Below, in pieces: positions 46,344 through 59,001 of a stretch of DNA of 64,000 bases. The stretch is from Ectocarpus siliculosus (Eukaryota > Sar > Phaeophyceae > Ectocarpales > Ectocarpaceae): NCBI GenBank assembly GCA_000310025.1, contig FN649738.1:1516157-1580156 (forward strand). Reading direction: 5' to 3'. A program made the position numbers and the translations under genes. Below the pieces are notes generated by a model. That model had not been told where the DNA came from. It worked only from the letters and a program-made list of their open reading frames with translations, and did no database searches. The first letter of the stretch is position 1. Each line of letters begins with the position of its first letter.

Positions 46344-48532
46344 CTGCCGGCAGCGCAGGAGGAGGAGGAGGAGGAGGCACACGCGACAAGCGAAAACACG
46401 GCAAAGGGCGACAAACTGTGACGCTAACGTGGCTGAGCACAGCGATAACAGCTCGCGCCCGTCCCACGAGCCCAATCAAAATCGAACCAGGACTCAAAAC
46501 TGCGTGTGAACAAGAAACAACTGAACGTCCAAGAGACGACCGGCCGTTTGCGCGCCGAGCACGGTCGTGCTACCGCACAGGCAGAAGCACCATAATCGAG
46601 GTGCCCAGAGCCTGCTGTTTCTTCCGCGAGAGCTCGGTGGTAGCCTTGAGCTCCATCTCGTGGCGTGACTCGGCATGATTTCTAAGTCGTCTTGGAAAGG
46701 TCAACCAGTGCAAGATAGACCAACAAAAACATTGGGCACTCTAGTCTACATCGAACCTCCGGCCTGCTGAAAGAAAAGCTAAATAATGTGCCTTCACAAT
46801 CGGTGGACATCCTGCGCATTCCGTGCGGGCGGGGGGCAAAGCACGATCACACGCGACTCAGCGACCCCACGTTTTCAGGATTCTCAGCTTGACAGGATCG
46901 ATCAAACACCGTGCGAAGCCGACGTACGTATCACTATGGAAAACTCCCCATGAGCGCGTCGTGGGTTGGTTGGATTTCTTTCTCTTTCTTGAAATGGTGG
47001 TCGAGAGTGCGCACGAGGCCTCTATGGCATGGCAGCGGTAGACCCAAAGTCCCCGAGACTTGTGCAATGACGCGAAGCCATCTTTGACGCCCTGCAACGA
47101 CAACCTGCTGTTCACCACGCGGTAACCGGAGCGCGTGCTTGCACCCGGCGAGCACAAGATCCGCGCAGCGATTCCCCCTCGAAGCACTGCTGTACGCGAC
47201 AGATTCCGTCGTGTTCAGCAACAACATATTGTAGTACGACACGTGACGTACGCGCATGTGACTCCTTAACAGCACGCCCCACGCCTTATTGAAGAATTTC
47301 TTAGTTATTGCACCTAGGCTCGTTTCTTATGTTCTCTGCGGGGTAAAACCGACATCGGCTGTGTGAGACGTTTTAGTGTAGGACTCTCATGTAGGAACCT
47401 GGGAGCTAAGAAATTAATAGCCTCTTTTTGAGCCTCAATTACTCAACTCCCAAGTTCCCGTGCGAAAGCGCGTACGGCTGCTGGATGTATGCATATATCG
47501 CGACACCTCTTTGGCTACAACACCGCCGTGTGTGTCTTGTATTTTCGTCCTCTTGATTTTGTCTTGGCGCCGACCTCTACACATTTGGGTATTGCTTGAC
47601 AAATCAGCCGGGGTCACACAGGAGGAACGAAGGTAACATTTGTGACGTTTGCTTGTTTCCCGCCGTTCTCCTGCGGTGCTTGCCTTCGGTTTATTAACGC
47701 CAGACAGGGTTGAGTATTGTAGTCCCTTCACAAATAATATACATGTACTCATATACGTATCGCTTCCCACCGCAAATTGCAGATGGCCCCCTCCCGAGAG
47801 AGATTCGAACTCAATCATCTGCTGCTGGTAGATTTACGATGCCCGCTAATAATAGCCCCGGGGCGACCGCGCTAGCCAGCACATTATTTGAAGTACCTCA
47901 TAACACCTTTTAATGGGATTTTGGGACGGGGGCTACGCTATTCCAGAGAGGGCGTGTTATCCTACGCATGCATAAAGGTCAGAGGGTACGCACGAATTAT
48001 GGAGACACCGAGTCCCAAAATGCACCAACCACCGCGCACAAAAGGCAACCTATCAAGAGGACATTACCCTATTCTTCTTCGCGTTGTGGCGACGGACATC
48101 CGATCTTATCGGCTCTCCACGTGCTTTCTGAAACTACCATTGTACGCGCAACAGCAAAAAGAACGGATGTATTCGTCCATACAACAGCAGTACACAATCG
48201 TTGGGCAGAATTTTGAGTTTGGAGGAGTGCCTGAAAAATTCAAGGGGCCCTTCAAGCTGTGCGCCACGGAAACTCCCAGCGACTTGGGCGGGGTTGTCAA
48301 GCTGGCACATGGAAGACAAGATTCGGACACCGAAAGGCGTAAATCTGCTGATTGTCACTTAGTGTAGGGGGGGGTGAGGGCTGGCGCCACCCCCCCGGTA
48401 CAATGCGTATGAGCAAGCGTCGAAACGATGCTGCGTATGTATCCAGGCGGGCCGTCGAGAAAACGTAACGGTTGCACCGACACAAAACCAAGGGTACGGA
48501 TAACGGGTAAACGCTACAGCAGCGGCTGAATG

Positions 48533-48840
48533 GCAAAAAAGCCGTGGGGGGTCAGGCCAGGGAGGCCGAGCTATTTAGCGGCTGAACGAGGTGGTGGCAT
48601 CGTGTAGAATACGCACACGACGCGTGGCTATCCACCGGACGGCAATAGGACAAACACTGGTTTGTAGAGAACGAGCTACCTTGAGTGTCTGGCGGGCAAA
48701 ACGCCGTGGGGGGGGCGGGCGAAGGAGACGGAGAGAACGGCTAAATGGACGAAAGGTATGCCACGAAGACTACGCCACGACGCGTGGGCCACCGCGGCCG
48801 GATGACCAACGAGCAGCACCGCGGCCGGATGGCTAACGAC
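48533..48840 (+). repeat. Diverged tandem duplication
   Basis: Two blocks of about 150-165 bp, starting near 48533 and 48696, share GCCGTGGGGGG near their start and CACGACGCGTGG towards their end. Within the second block, a 26-bp unit containing CACCGCGGCCGGATG occurs twice (about 48790-48840). Confidence 0.5.
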
Positions 48841-49126
48841 GAAGCACGCAGCGGACGATACACCGCCCAACGATGACAGGGCTACGTCGGGGAGGACACA
48901 ACAGCATGTGCCCCGCTGCCAACAAAAGCCGCGAAGCCGAAGGCGTGTTCGACACAAGAACGCGTTACAGCAGTAGTACTGTTACCTTCGCCGTCTAAGA
49001 AAATCTCCATAAATCACTGAAAAGACACCTGTTTGAGATACAACCACAGTCGAGGGGTATGCCGAAGTATTTTCAGTAAGTGGAGCGAAATCTGCTGGAA
49101 ACTGGGCATACTTTGAGTCTGCTTAA

Positions 49127-49244
49127 GCACAGCAGCTTCAACAATCCAGCTTGTAGCTCACCGATCTCGATGATACAACAGAAAGATCGTTTGGAAAATC
49201 GCGGACCGCTAGCCTACAGCAGTGTATCGCAAGGGCTAAATCTC
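49127..49244 (-). mobile_element. Decayed copy of the 63.6-kb inverted-repeat element
   Basis: The plus strand shares long blocks with the right arm of the inverted repeat at 63.6-64.0 kb, including AGCTTGTAGCTCACCGA, GATCGTTTGGAAAATCGCGG and GTGTATCGCAAGGG. It differs by substitutions and small insertions. No second arm was found beside it. Confidence 0.75.
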
Positions 49245-50504
49245 AGATACTAACATTGTCTACGAGGGGGGGTGCGCGGACGATTAATTTGCGATTGAAG
49301 TTTCTGGAGTTAATAAATTGGAAAACTTAGATATGCAGGCGTTTCCTAGATTTTGAAGAGGAAAACTGCGATCCCCACGACCTATAATAGTAGGCTAAAT
49401 ACTGCTGCTAACTATGCATACATACAAGAGGTTTTGTTTGCTTGATTTTTCTTTCAATATAGTATTAGTAACTGCTTTAGTACAAGCAAGCCTGGTCCTC
49501 GACAAAAGTCGCTCCTCTTGCTGTAAGACTGCGACCCCGCACCACGACAAAGTGGCAAGTGGCACGCACCGAACAACAAACACGCGTGCAGTGGGACCGC
49601 GCGTGTCCGCGACTTGCTTGATATTTTCGGTGATGTATCCGTAGGAACGTAGCAGTATGTGCTGCTGTGGGTGGAGTGGGTCCTCCCCCCCTCCTGTATT
49701 GCCTTGGGGGTTGGTGTTGCTCCCCGCCGATGTTGCAACAGAACAGGTTGTTGAAGGGTGAATGCACAAAAGGCTGAACGTGGAGACCGATCCTCCACTA
49801 CCATTATAATATTGACGACTACAATACGCACAACTTCTGCTGATACTGCCGCGGGATTGGTCCTGAGAGAGATTCTCTGACTGACTGCTCCGTTTACTGC
49901 ACAGACAGTACTCAACACCAGATACACGTACAGCAGTCCAGTCTACTGCTGCTGTAGTCTACACATCGGCTGCACTGCTGGATGCCGTACACACTGCGGC
50001 TCGTTCAACTCGTTAGACAGAGATTTCGAACGGAAGTTCTTCGGTGTTGCAGTCGCTGTGTTTGTTTCGAAACTCTCCGGGTTCCTCGCCGGCCGCTCGT
50101 CAAAGTACCGCTGCTGCTGCATCTTCGTCTACCAGACTGCTGTGCATCCACATCGCAAAACCGCCCCCTCTGCTCACCTTCGGCGTTCGTTTCTTGGCCT
50201 TCCAAAACTTATCCAGTACACCTATCATGTTTCTCCGAAGCACTCCCTTCTCCCGCTCTCCCCCCCCCCTGCCTGTGGCTACTGGGCTGTCAGTGTCGCT
50301 CTCTCTCACCGGCTGTTACTTTGTCTCTCACACGTCATTATAAAAAAAAAATCGTTGCCCAATCACAGGAACCTTAACCTTCCTTGGTTCGGTCCCATGA
50401 AATTTCATTCTGATCGCTCTCGGGTCCCGGGTGTATCGATGTATGCACGTGTGCATATCACGTTGTACTTAGTGCACTTTACGGTCCCGATAGTGCACAC
50501 TCTG

Positions 50505-50632
50505 CTGCAGCAGCTGCTGCTGCTGCTGCTGTGCTCTGTAGAGGTAGATCGTTGTGGGCTGCAGATTGTCATGTACGGCGTCGGTATCGGCACGTTCGTC
50601 TTCGTATGTATGTAGCAGCAGCAGCAGCAGTG
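50505..50632 (+). repeat. CTG and CAG triplet runs
   Basis: A CTG run of about eight units lies near 50505-50532 and a CAG run of about six units near 50613-50632. They are inverted with respect to each other. They are in no supported gene. Confidence 0.6.
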
Positions 50633-51624
50633 CTCACTAAAATAGACTGCTGTTGGTATCTCTGCGGTCCAATGTAATGATTGGTCCATTCGGTCCTCGG
50701 TCTCGAGAAAAATACAGCAGTAGTAGACTATGCCTCCGCCTCATCGTCCACCAACAACAAGTAGACACATCGAGAAAAATAGCAAGCAAACGCGATGTTT
50801 TTTCGACGTCAACGAACAGCAAGAAAGCGCAGCGTCGCATGACACGAGAACAAACCCGAGACGCGCCGTTTGTCGTATCCCCACCGCCGGTTGCATGAGA
50901 GAACTGCCCACATATATGCCTCCATCGAATTGTTGCCTCGCAGCGTTCCAGAGAAAGCGAAATGAAGCGCCATCGGCGCTCTGGACACAACTTCGCTGGG
51001 ATTTGAGCGAAAATACCAAGTCATGAGTCCGGAGTGGGGGAAGATAGAGCATAGCTTCAGCATCGCCATTCCTACCCCTGCCACCACATGTTGCAAGGCG
51101 ACCATTGCACACTTGTGTGTTTCTTCAATCGATGCGGTGGTTGGACTTGCTGACATGCATTATAGGTTGCATCGGGTACGCTCTATGTATATCTTCAACC
51201 CCAGGCTCTCGCACTGCTGTGTCGCCTATACATACACCGTATCCGCACGTACAGCAGTACTGGAAAATGTAAGCTTCTCCGGACATAACGAGGTCTGCAC
51301 CGCTTCATTGCACGGTAGCTCTCACGGGGGAGATGCGCTCACGGCCATCACCGGGAGCGGAGAGCACCATCAAACATTTTCCAAAAACAAACATCGCTCA
51401 AGTTTGGCACCCTTTTCCCTTCGTGGGACAGACCCGGTGTCTGTGACTCGAAAACCTCACCAACGACAATTACAACATTTAGTGTACTTGAATCATCCTG
51501 TCATTCCGCGCCCATTCGGCTCCATGTAGAAGGTGCGCGACTTCGACTGGGAACGACAACGACTGACTGCAGATGTGAAATCAATCGCACGCCGTACCAT
51601 GCCCTCGACTCTTGGCAACCTGTC

Positions 51625-54600
51625 CTACAACCTGGCCCATGCGGCTCGAGTGGCCTTCACGTCTATCGCCGCCTCTTCGCCAGCCTTCGGTGCGGCAAGA
51701 GCCGCCTCGACGTCCTTGTCGATGAACTCCAGCAACGAGTCCCGACTGTCGAACCTGAGCTGTTCCTGAAAAACACAAAAGAGCGGCAAAAGAGCGGCAA
51801 AAGAGGAATGGGAGTCAGATTCGGATCCCGAACGGCGCGGCTTCGACACCCTAAAGATTTTGCGAGTATAACATACGAAATACTATTTTATGTGGTATCG
51901 CAACTTTGCCAAAGGACGATCAGGAACAGCGAGCGGCGTCGGGAAACCACCAAGAAGCAGAAAATGCTCCGAGGAGACATTGCGAACCGAAAGACAACCG
52001 GCAATTCGCCATGAACATGTTGATCGCGTACGGAAGTCGACTGTCAAAACACGAGTTCTTCCAGAGAGCGCGTCGCAAAAACGCAAAAACAACATCATGA
52101 ACAACGATAACACTAACACAGCAAATGTTGTTGGCGCAACTCTCCCGAAACGACACCATCCTTTCACTCCGAACAGGGAGCACCAGCATCGCTACTGCAA
52201 TCCCCACGTAGCTAGAATGGGCGACCTCTTCTGTCCCATGTCAACAGGCCTACCATGACTTGGCGCGGAGAGGGCCAATATCTAGAGTTCATACCTTCAC
52301 CGTCATCACTCTCACGCAGTCGAAAACCGCATGCCTGACTGTCGCATACTTGAAGCATACATGTAAAGCATGACTCCTACCGTCGGTAACCAAGCGCACG
52401 AAGCAGTGTGGTAAGTCCGGAACGATTCCAATCTTTCCTCGCTAATGCAGATCGAGGAACCACCGCACATCTTTGAAATCGACGGGTCGCCTGTCCCAAT
52501 ACGTCCACATCTTGCATGGGACACGGGTAGATCCAAGGAGCTAGTAACATGCTACGATTGTTGGAGGTGGTGTGCTTCTCACACAACCGTTTCCAACCGG
52601 TAGTGAACAAGTGCTGTGAGCGCTGATTTGAAGTGTAGACAAAAAAAAAAAAGTACGCTACAAGAACTTGTCTTACAACATGAAGCAACATTTTGCGGTC
52701 GAGGCAGCCATTGTTCACCTGAATGAAGGACAGAGGAATAGTTGGCAGGTAGGCCTTGACCATCGTTTTGATCGCTCGCCGGCGCATCCTCATCACAAGA
52801 AAGTCCATCAAATACCTGCACAGAGCAATCAATCGGTCGCGGCGCGGACGCCAGCGTTGACGGTTATTACAGGCATCTTGTAGGGCGTAAAGGGAAACGA
52901 AAAGAGAGGGGGGGGGGGAGGGGGGGGGGGGCAAAAAAAAAAAAACCCCCTACCTTGCTCGAAATACTGCCCACTTCAGAGATAACGGTTTGATTCGATT
53001 CATGCGCCAAGAAGCGACGACCACATGAGCAAACATGAACATTCATATGGATGTCGAAAGTATACGCGGGCGCACGAGGGGGGGAGTAAATACCAAATCG
53101 CACCAATTCTAGGGGCCAACAAAACATGCGAGAGGGCGTATCTTCACAAACGGAGCTGACTGCAGAGACAGACGAAATCACTTTTAAGCCCACAGTTGCC
53201 ACATACCTGGAACTTGTTAGGGACCAATCGGAAACAACGAGAGGATGGAAGCGTCTGACGCGCATCATCGCCATGCACGACACGCACACACTGCTTTTGC
53301 TGCACAGACCCACGTGGCCGATCGCCCGTGGTTAGAGCCCTAGGGGCAACACCAAATACGTCAATGATCCGGCGTACCCCCCTGCTCTTATGCCAGTGGG
53401 GCTTCACTAACACCAGGGGGGCAAGAAGATTCAAGTTCCACATACATATTATGTTCGGAGCATGCGTGACGCAAAACCCCACATGGACAGCAATAAAATG
53501 TGGAGCTTTCTGCTCTGAGGATGGAGATTCCTTGACGTGGTGGTTCAACCGACCACGGGCAGAGGGGCAGTTCCTCTTGTGAAAAGTCGCGAGGCAAGAA
53601 TGGCTCAGTGTTCTCACACAGACTATAATAGGTTGAGAATTTGGAGTGGAGCGCGTCCATCGTGGACGCATGCCCTCCAATTCTATGATGCAGCAACAAG
53701 TTGTTCCACCAGCTTGGGGAGATTCCCCTCGGAACGCTCCTTAGTTTGCGTACACCATTCCTACGGCTTTCTTCCCGAGGTGTTCGGGCATGATGAAGGA
53801 AGGGGCCAGCGAAAGTCACCACGTGCTCCAAATTCTAGCACCAAGTGCCAAGCGCGCGAAAAAAAACGGCTACAAAATGTTTTAATAAAGCTGGAAGTGA
53901 TTCCCGTGATTTCGGCGCATCAAAAAGCAAGAAAGTGTAGCACGCGGCACGCAAAACTCACGAGCTCATCGCCGGGGCGGCGAAGTACAGGCGGAAGAAG
54001 GTGCAGTAGTCCCCCATGTGGTAGGACTTCACGACCCCCAGCGCGTGCGCCACCCCTTCCCCTTGCCTCGCCTCCTGCGATAGGTCCATCATCGTCGCGT
54101 TCACCTCCCTGCGTGCCGAAAAAATAAGAGGCGGGGGCAGGGGGGAGTGTACTCATAGTCGTGCATGCCGTAGTCGTTAGACCGTTGACCTCGCATCCCT
54201 ACAAAGCCGAGACGGAGCACGCCGGGTTCGCACCGGACCAGGCTCTCACAAAAATAAGAGGTGGGGGCAGGGAGAAGGGAAAATGAGTGCGTGTTCCTCG
54301 ATCTACGAAAGTCCTTCTAACTGGCAACTGCACAGCAGCAAAAGGACATACATGCATGTCTTGAGTACAACGCGGGAAGAGGGCCAATCGGAAGGGCTTT
54401 TGAAGGAACGTTCGTCGCTCCCCGGGTGCTATTAGCGGGCTCGCGTAGATGCACTAAACGTATTGAGGTACAAAAAACAAGCAAACATTGTCTCAGTGCA
54501 GCTGGTGGCGTTCGGAGAAATCGGTCACCGCGTGAACAGCAGCCTGCAGCAACAGCGTGCAGGCAACATACGGTAAACCCGAAGAGTAACGTACACCGCT

Positions 54601-55883
54601 GCCGTGTGAAGCCCTTCCCCCTCTCCCCTCTCACCGATGATTCTCGCGGTAAAGCGAATAGATGAGGCGGTAGCCGGTGAACTCGTCCATGCTCACGCCG
54701 GGCACGCCGGAGAGGTGGAGCTCCTTCAGGCGCGACTGGCACTGGTTGTACTCCTCCATGTCCCCCGACTCCAGCGCTATCCTCCCGTGCGTCTGGTACA
54801 CGTCCACCGTCAGGCTGCAGACCGCGAGAGTTTAGTGGTGGTATGTACAGCAGTGGCAGCCAGCGTGGGTTGAGGGGACTCGACAAGGTGCAACCGTTAT
54901 CCTCTTCGCCTTCACCACGAATCGAACTTCTTCTTGCAAGGAAAACCTATGCTCCACGGCCAAGTATACAATTGCCCGGCGCATCTGGAGCGCTTCTACG
55001 AAAGAAAGCAGTCGAGAGATAACACGGTCAAAACAGGCACTATAAAAACAAACAAAGATACCTTCAAGCAAAGGCAGTTTTTACGGCGGCCCTTCGTCAT
55101 TCTCGACGGCCTGGTCGCGAGAATCCAGCCGTGCCTTGTAGCAATAGACCAATGAGCCGGCACCTCATCTGGCAGGAGCAAAAATTCGTGCCTTCGCAGG
55201 TAAACGCGGGAAGACGCTTCTTTCTAGCCGCGGCACTCACCCGTCCTCGATGGCCTGCACGGTGAGATCTTGCCGGATAGCCTTGAGCTGGTCACACACG
55301 AACTCGTAGTCTTCCTCAGTGGCCCACTTCCGCTTCACGTGCCGAAGCGATCTCTGACGAAGAAGAGCGCAAGACGAACAACACTTTAAAACATCCAGCG
55401 GCACTGACGGTAAACAACGCCGATGTGATGAGCCCCGTATAAGGCGATGAAACGGGGGAGACCTCTTTTGAATGAGGGGGGGGGGTACCGCCGGGATTCA
55501 GCCAGGGACAAAGTAGAAACAACCAAGCGGAAAAAAAACACTAGCAGCAGCAAGATGATCATATTGACGCACACATTGCGATGCCCAAACCTAGCAACAA
55601 CACCCGACACGGTTAGCCATCACCAGATCCCACCAACGCGACCTAAATAGTACTGACGCAGACAGAAAAACCTTCCGCCAGATGAGCTCACCGTCAAGAT
55701 TTCTGGAGGGCGCACGTCCGAAGGCTTGGGTGCGGACGTGAGACGGAAGTAGCTCTTCTCGAGCGAGCTCGACGAGCCCCGCACCGGGTCCGTGCTGTTG
55801 CTACCGCTGCCGTTGCCCATGGCCCATCGCGATCGCTTCTTGCCGCTGCCTTGCTGCTGTAGTGGGCGGCACGAATGACCCAT
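51625..55883 (-). CDS. LENG8-type SAC3/GANP domain protein
   Basis: Exons in coding order are 55883-55692 (5' limit uncertain), 55353-55241, 54814-54635, 54108-53962, 52815-52719 and 51765-51625, giving 289 residues in perfect phase. The sequence follows the LENG8/THP3 family closely: [127 protein letters not shown]. Relatives bind PCI-domain partners and act in nuclear mRNA processing and export. Usual family members have a long low-complexity N-terminus, so further 5' exons are likely beyond 55.9 kb. I end the gene at a TAG at 51625-51627, because the alternative donor there is weak. A small LINE remnant lies in the intron 54109-54634. Confidence 0.85.
52905..52945 (+). repeat. G-rich and A homopolymer runs
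   Basis: Consecutive G runs followed by a run of about 12 A bases lie in a LENG8-gene intron between the exons 53962-54108 and 52719-52815. Run lengths may be unreliable. Confidence 0.6.
54120..54272 (-). mobile_element. Very short LINE 3' end with target-site duplication
   Basis: The body, about 54143-54249, matches the 3' end of the LINE at 35.8 kb; the plus strand shares GCCGTAGTC, GACCGTTGACC/GACCATTGACC and GAGACGGAGCAC. It is flanked by 23-bp direct repeats beginning AAAAATAAGAGG at 54120-54142 and 54250-54272, which differ at one base. It lies in an intron of the LENG8-type gene, inserted in the same orientation as the gene. Confidence 0.85.
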
Positions 55884-57851
55884 ACGACGTAGAGGGGAAA
55901 TGGTCGGAGCATATCAAAAACCTACAGCACAGTCACGAGTTGCTGCGCCCCCACTTCCCCCCTCGCTCTGTGGCACTGTGAATCGGGAAATTATGGACGG
56001 AGACGGGAAGTAGCCACAGAGAGACGCAGGCCTTTCGGGGTGTACGAGGCAGACCTTTGGAAACGATAGGCAGGTTAAACGGACAGGCTAACGGTGAGAG
56101 AGGGAAGGGTGCATTAGAAAGAAACACTTGGAGGTACGGGAAATAACAGCACTGCAACCTTGTCTCTGTTGTAGCCGGATGGCCTCTGCAAGAAAAAAAC
56201 GAAGCTGCTGTTTCGAGAAGGGGGCTCGGATTATCCATAAAGGAAGGGAGTGTTGCACCGATACATAGCAGGGGGCAGGATGCCAGAGAAAAATCCATGC
56301 CCTAAGGCCGAAGAGCCTGAACCTCGAAAAGTTGCGGGATGCGAACTAATCTGCAGAGATAAGGGGCGCCCCCGAGAGGGAGACGGGGGGTATGGATCGG
56401 TGCTTAAACTTGGGGGAAAACTAGGTTGTAGCAGTGAGAAAACGATCGCCATATCACTAGGAGTAGATGGCCACAAAACGCCAAACTGGAAGGGACAAGA
56501 CAGGACAACTACGTTCGCTACCGTACAAACACATGGCACCCTATGGTACTAAGAGGAGGAACGGTGGTCCGTTTCAAAAGGGGCGCAGTCAACGGCCGAA
56601 TGGCATGAGAAGCAACAATTCATGAGGACGCCATCATCGCACATCCCCGCACGCTGACTGTCCCTCGTGCTGTTGCCGTGAGTTTACACGGACACAGCAG
56701 TACACATGTTTACGTTCACGAGAGACACGCATTGGAACGATAGAAACGGTGAAAACAAAGCCCCCCCCCCTGCCCTAGTCCTCAGCCCGCCCCCCCTGCC
56801 CCGTGCTGCCGTAAATCTAGTCCGTCGGAGCATTTTTCCGGCGGTCATTGTTTTTGTTGGTCGTTGTTGTTGTAGCACTCCGAAACATACATCTTCAGGG
56901 TGGTATATTTTTTTCTTGTTTTCACTTCCAATCAGCGCTCACAGCACTTGTGCCGTTTACCCCAACCCGTGGTCACACACGAGGGTGTACATGTACCTTT
57001 GAATTCGATCCCCCACCGAGGTGTTCCGCAAATCTTGCGGCGTTTCTGGTGGCAGCAACCACCGTCCAAGGAACATGCGCGGAAATAGGGAGCAGAGGTT
57101 GAGAGACAGGGGGCGGCAAACACGCGACTATTGTTTGTTATTGCTAACGTCGTCTTTACAGTAGTCAAAACTGTTCCGGTTTCTGCTCAGAACCTTCTAA
57201 CATCCGCACCGGTCCAACGGGCGCGGACGTCTTCCACTTGGTCAGAGGCCAAATGCCCACAAAAGTACAAGTTTACGCGCGATGAATGCAAGTTTTTACA
57301 CGATGCGCAATGACTTCACTGAACAAGTTAGAGGATGGTAGCGGGCACTCGGCACCTGTTGCCGGCACTGCTGTTGAGGGTACGAAACAACGCGATTTTC
57401 ACCGAATTTAGAGCGGGCTAACCGGCACTACTGAGCCCACCCCCCTCCGCTGTTGTCCGTGAGTACGCGATGCTCTTCTACAACTCTGAGGCTTTACGCA
57501 GTAGACGGCAAGGCAGCTGGCGCGCACCCGCACATGTCGTACTACCAACTACGGTACCGTAGGCCACGGAGGATACCACACCCCCGAGACCGGTTTTGAA
57601 AGCTCGATTACTCTGCAGCAAAAACGGCCGTGACGGTGCCAAAACTGGCGGCGTTGAGATGTTCGAACCATCATGTCGAGAGTTTCCCAAAAAACATCAT
57701 GTGAATTTGTCGCCCTCTTCGTCATGGAGTAATCGCGAGGGTTGAAAATAGGCGCAAGGGGGTGTGGTATCTTGTGTGTACAGTCCCCACTAAAAAAAAA
57801 AAATGTTCACGGCAGCGACCGCCTGTTGCATTCCTTCCCTATCTGGACCGA

Positions 57852-57880
57852 CAGCAGCAGCAGCAGCAGCAGCAGCAGCG
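57852..57880 (+). repeat. CAG triplet run
   Basis: About nine uninterrupted CAG units, followed by GCGGCG. No supported gene includes it. Confidence 0.7.
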
Positions 57881-58979
57881 GCGCGCGACGTGTACCTTGA
57901 ATACATCAACTTTCGCCTCACCGAATGTGCTACATATCATAAGAAAATTGACCACAACAGAGCTACATATGGATGCTGTGCCCAGACTTGTCCCAAAAGT
58001 AAAAGTCTGATACTGCTTAATTAACGGCCTTTTGGACCGCGGAGTTACGATATGCTACTGCTCTATGCATGCCAAAAGAAAATCCTGCGTTTGCCATAAA
58101 GCACCTGTGAGTTGTACTCAATCCCGGTTACCGCCACTATCTGTAACTGCTACGCACAGGATATCAGCCAACAATACACAAATAGTTGATGTACACACAT
58201 CAGTATTGCACATTGCATTGGGTAAACTACTTGTGTGCAACGTGCATACCAACCTGATTTTCCTTGCTTCATCTGTTTCCATGCCAACAATGCCACCTCG
58301 CCCGCCAGCAGCAGCTGCTGGTTTCGCCTTCGCTGCCTTTCCCCAACGAGTAGCCTTGCTCTTTTTCTTTCCAGGCTTCGATGACATGCTTCCCTTCTCT
58401 CACAGATACCCGGAACCCGTTGCTTTGGTGCTAGCCGCCGCGGCTGCTGTCTGGTCTGCTGGCTTGAGAGCTAAGAGGGCATCCGCAGATGTAGGAATTC
58501 AGAGCTGTGCGGGTATGTGGGGGATGCGGGCACGAGATATTCAGATATTGACCACGCGGTGCACACACACATACATACATCCACCCATGCATATGTCGTT
58601 ATATCCTGCGTGATAAATTTTCTCCCACTGATGGATGATGTTACTTTGTTGTCTTCACGTTCCGGTCTCTGCTCAGTACCTTGTGTGACATCCGTAACCT
58701 TCCAACAGACGCGCACGCCTTACAGACCAACTACTGTAACTACAGCTGACTGTTTATTATCTACAATCTACATGTGCACTTCGACCCCAAACCCCGAAAA
58801 AAATCATCACGAACAGTCGACCTCGGCGAGATAGATCCGTCAGACGTCGCGGGTGACATAACAGGATGACGTGTGTGTGTCTTCGAATCGAGAATGAGGG
58901 GCTACACGGACGCAACCGCAAGGATGTATCTCTCATGCTCTCTCTCGAGATCGGCGAGCTCGAGAGAAAAATATTTGAG

Positions 58980-59001
58980 TGAGAGAGAGAGAGAGAGAGA
59001 G
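58980..59001 (+). repeat. GA dinucleotide microsatellite
   Basis: About eleven uninterrupted GA units, intergenic between the LENG8-type and legumain genes. Confidence 0.8.

Larger units (their letters stand above)
46344..51624. other. Gene-poor stretch
   Basis: No exon chain could be supported. It presumably contains the 5' exon(s) and promoter of LRR copy A near 46.4-46.7 kb. Open frames such as 47888-48367 (+) and 47435-47818 (-) show no domain. It contains diverged tandem repeats near 48.5-48.85 kb, a relic of the inverted-repeat element near 49.13 kb, CTG/CAG runs near 50.5-50.6 kb, and several copies of the ACAGCAGTA motif. Confidence 0.4.

Noticed and set aside
47770-47880. tRNA-like stretch with GTTCGAATC on the minus strand
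   Set aside because: The loop resembles a T-arm, but the stem pairs at only about three positions, and no matching acceptor stem or anticodon arm could be folded.
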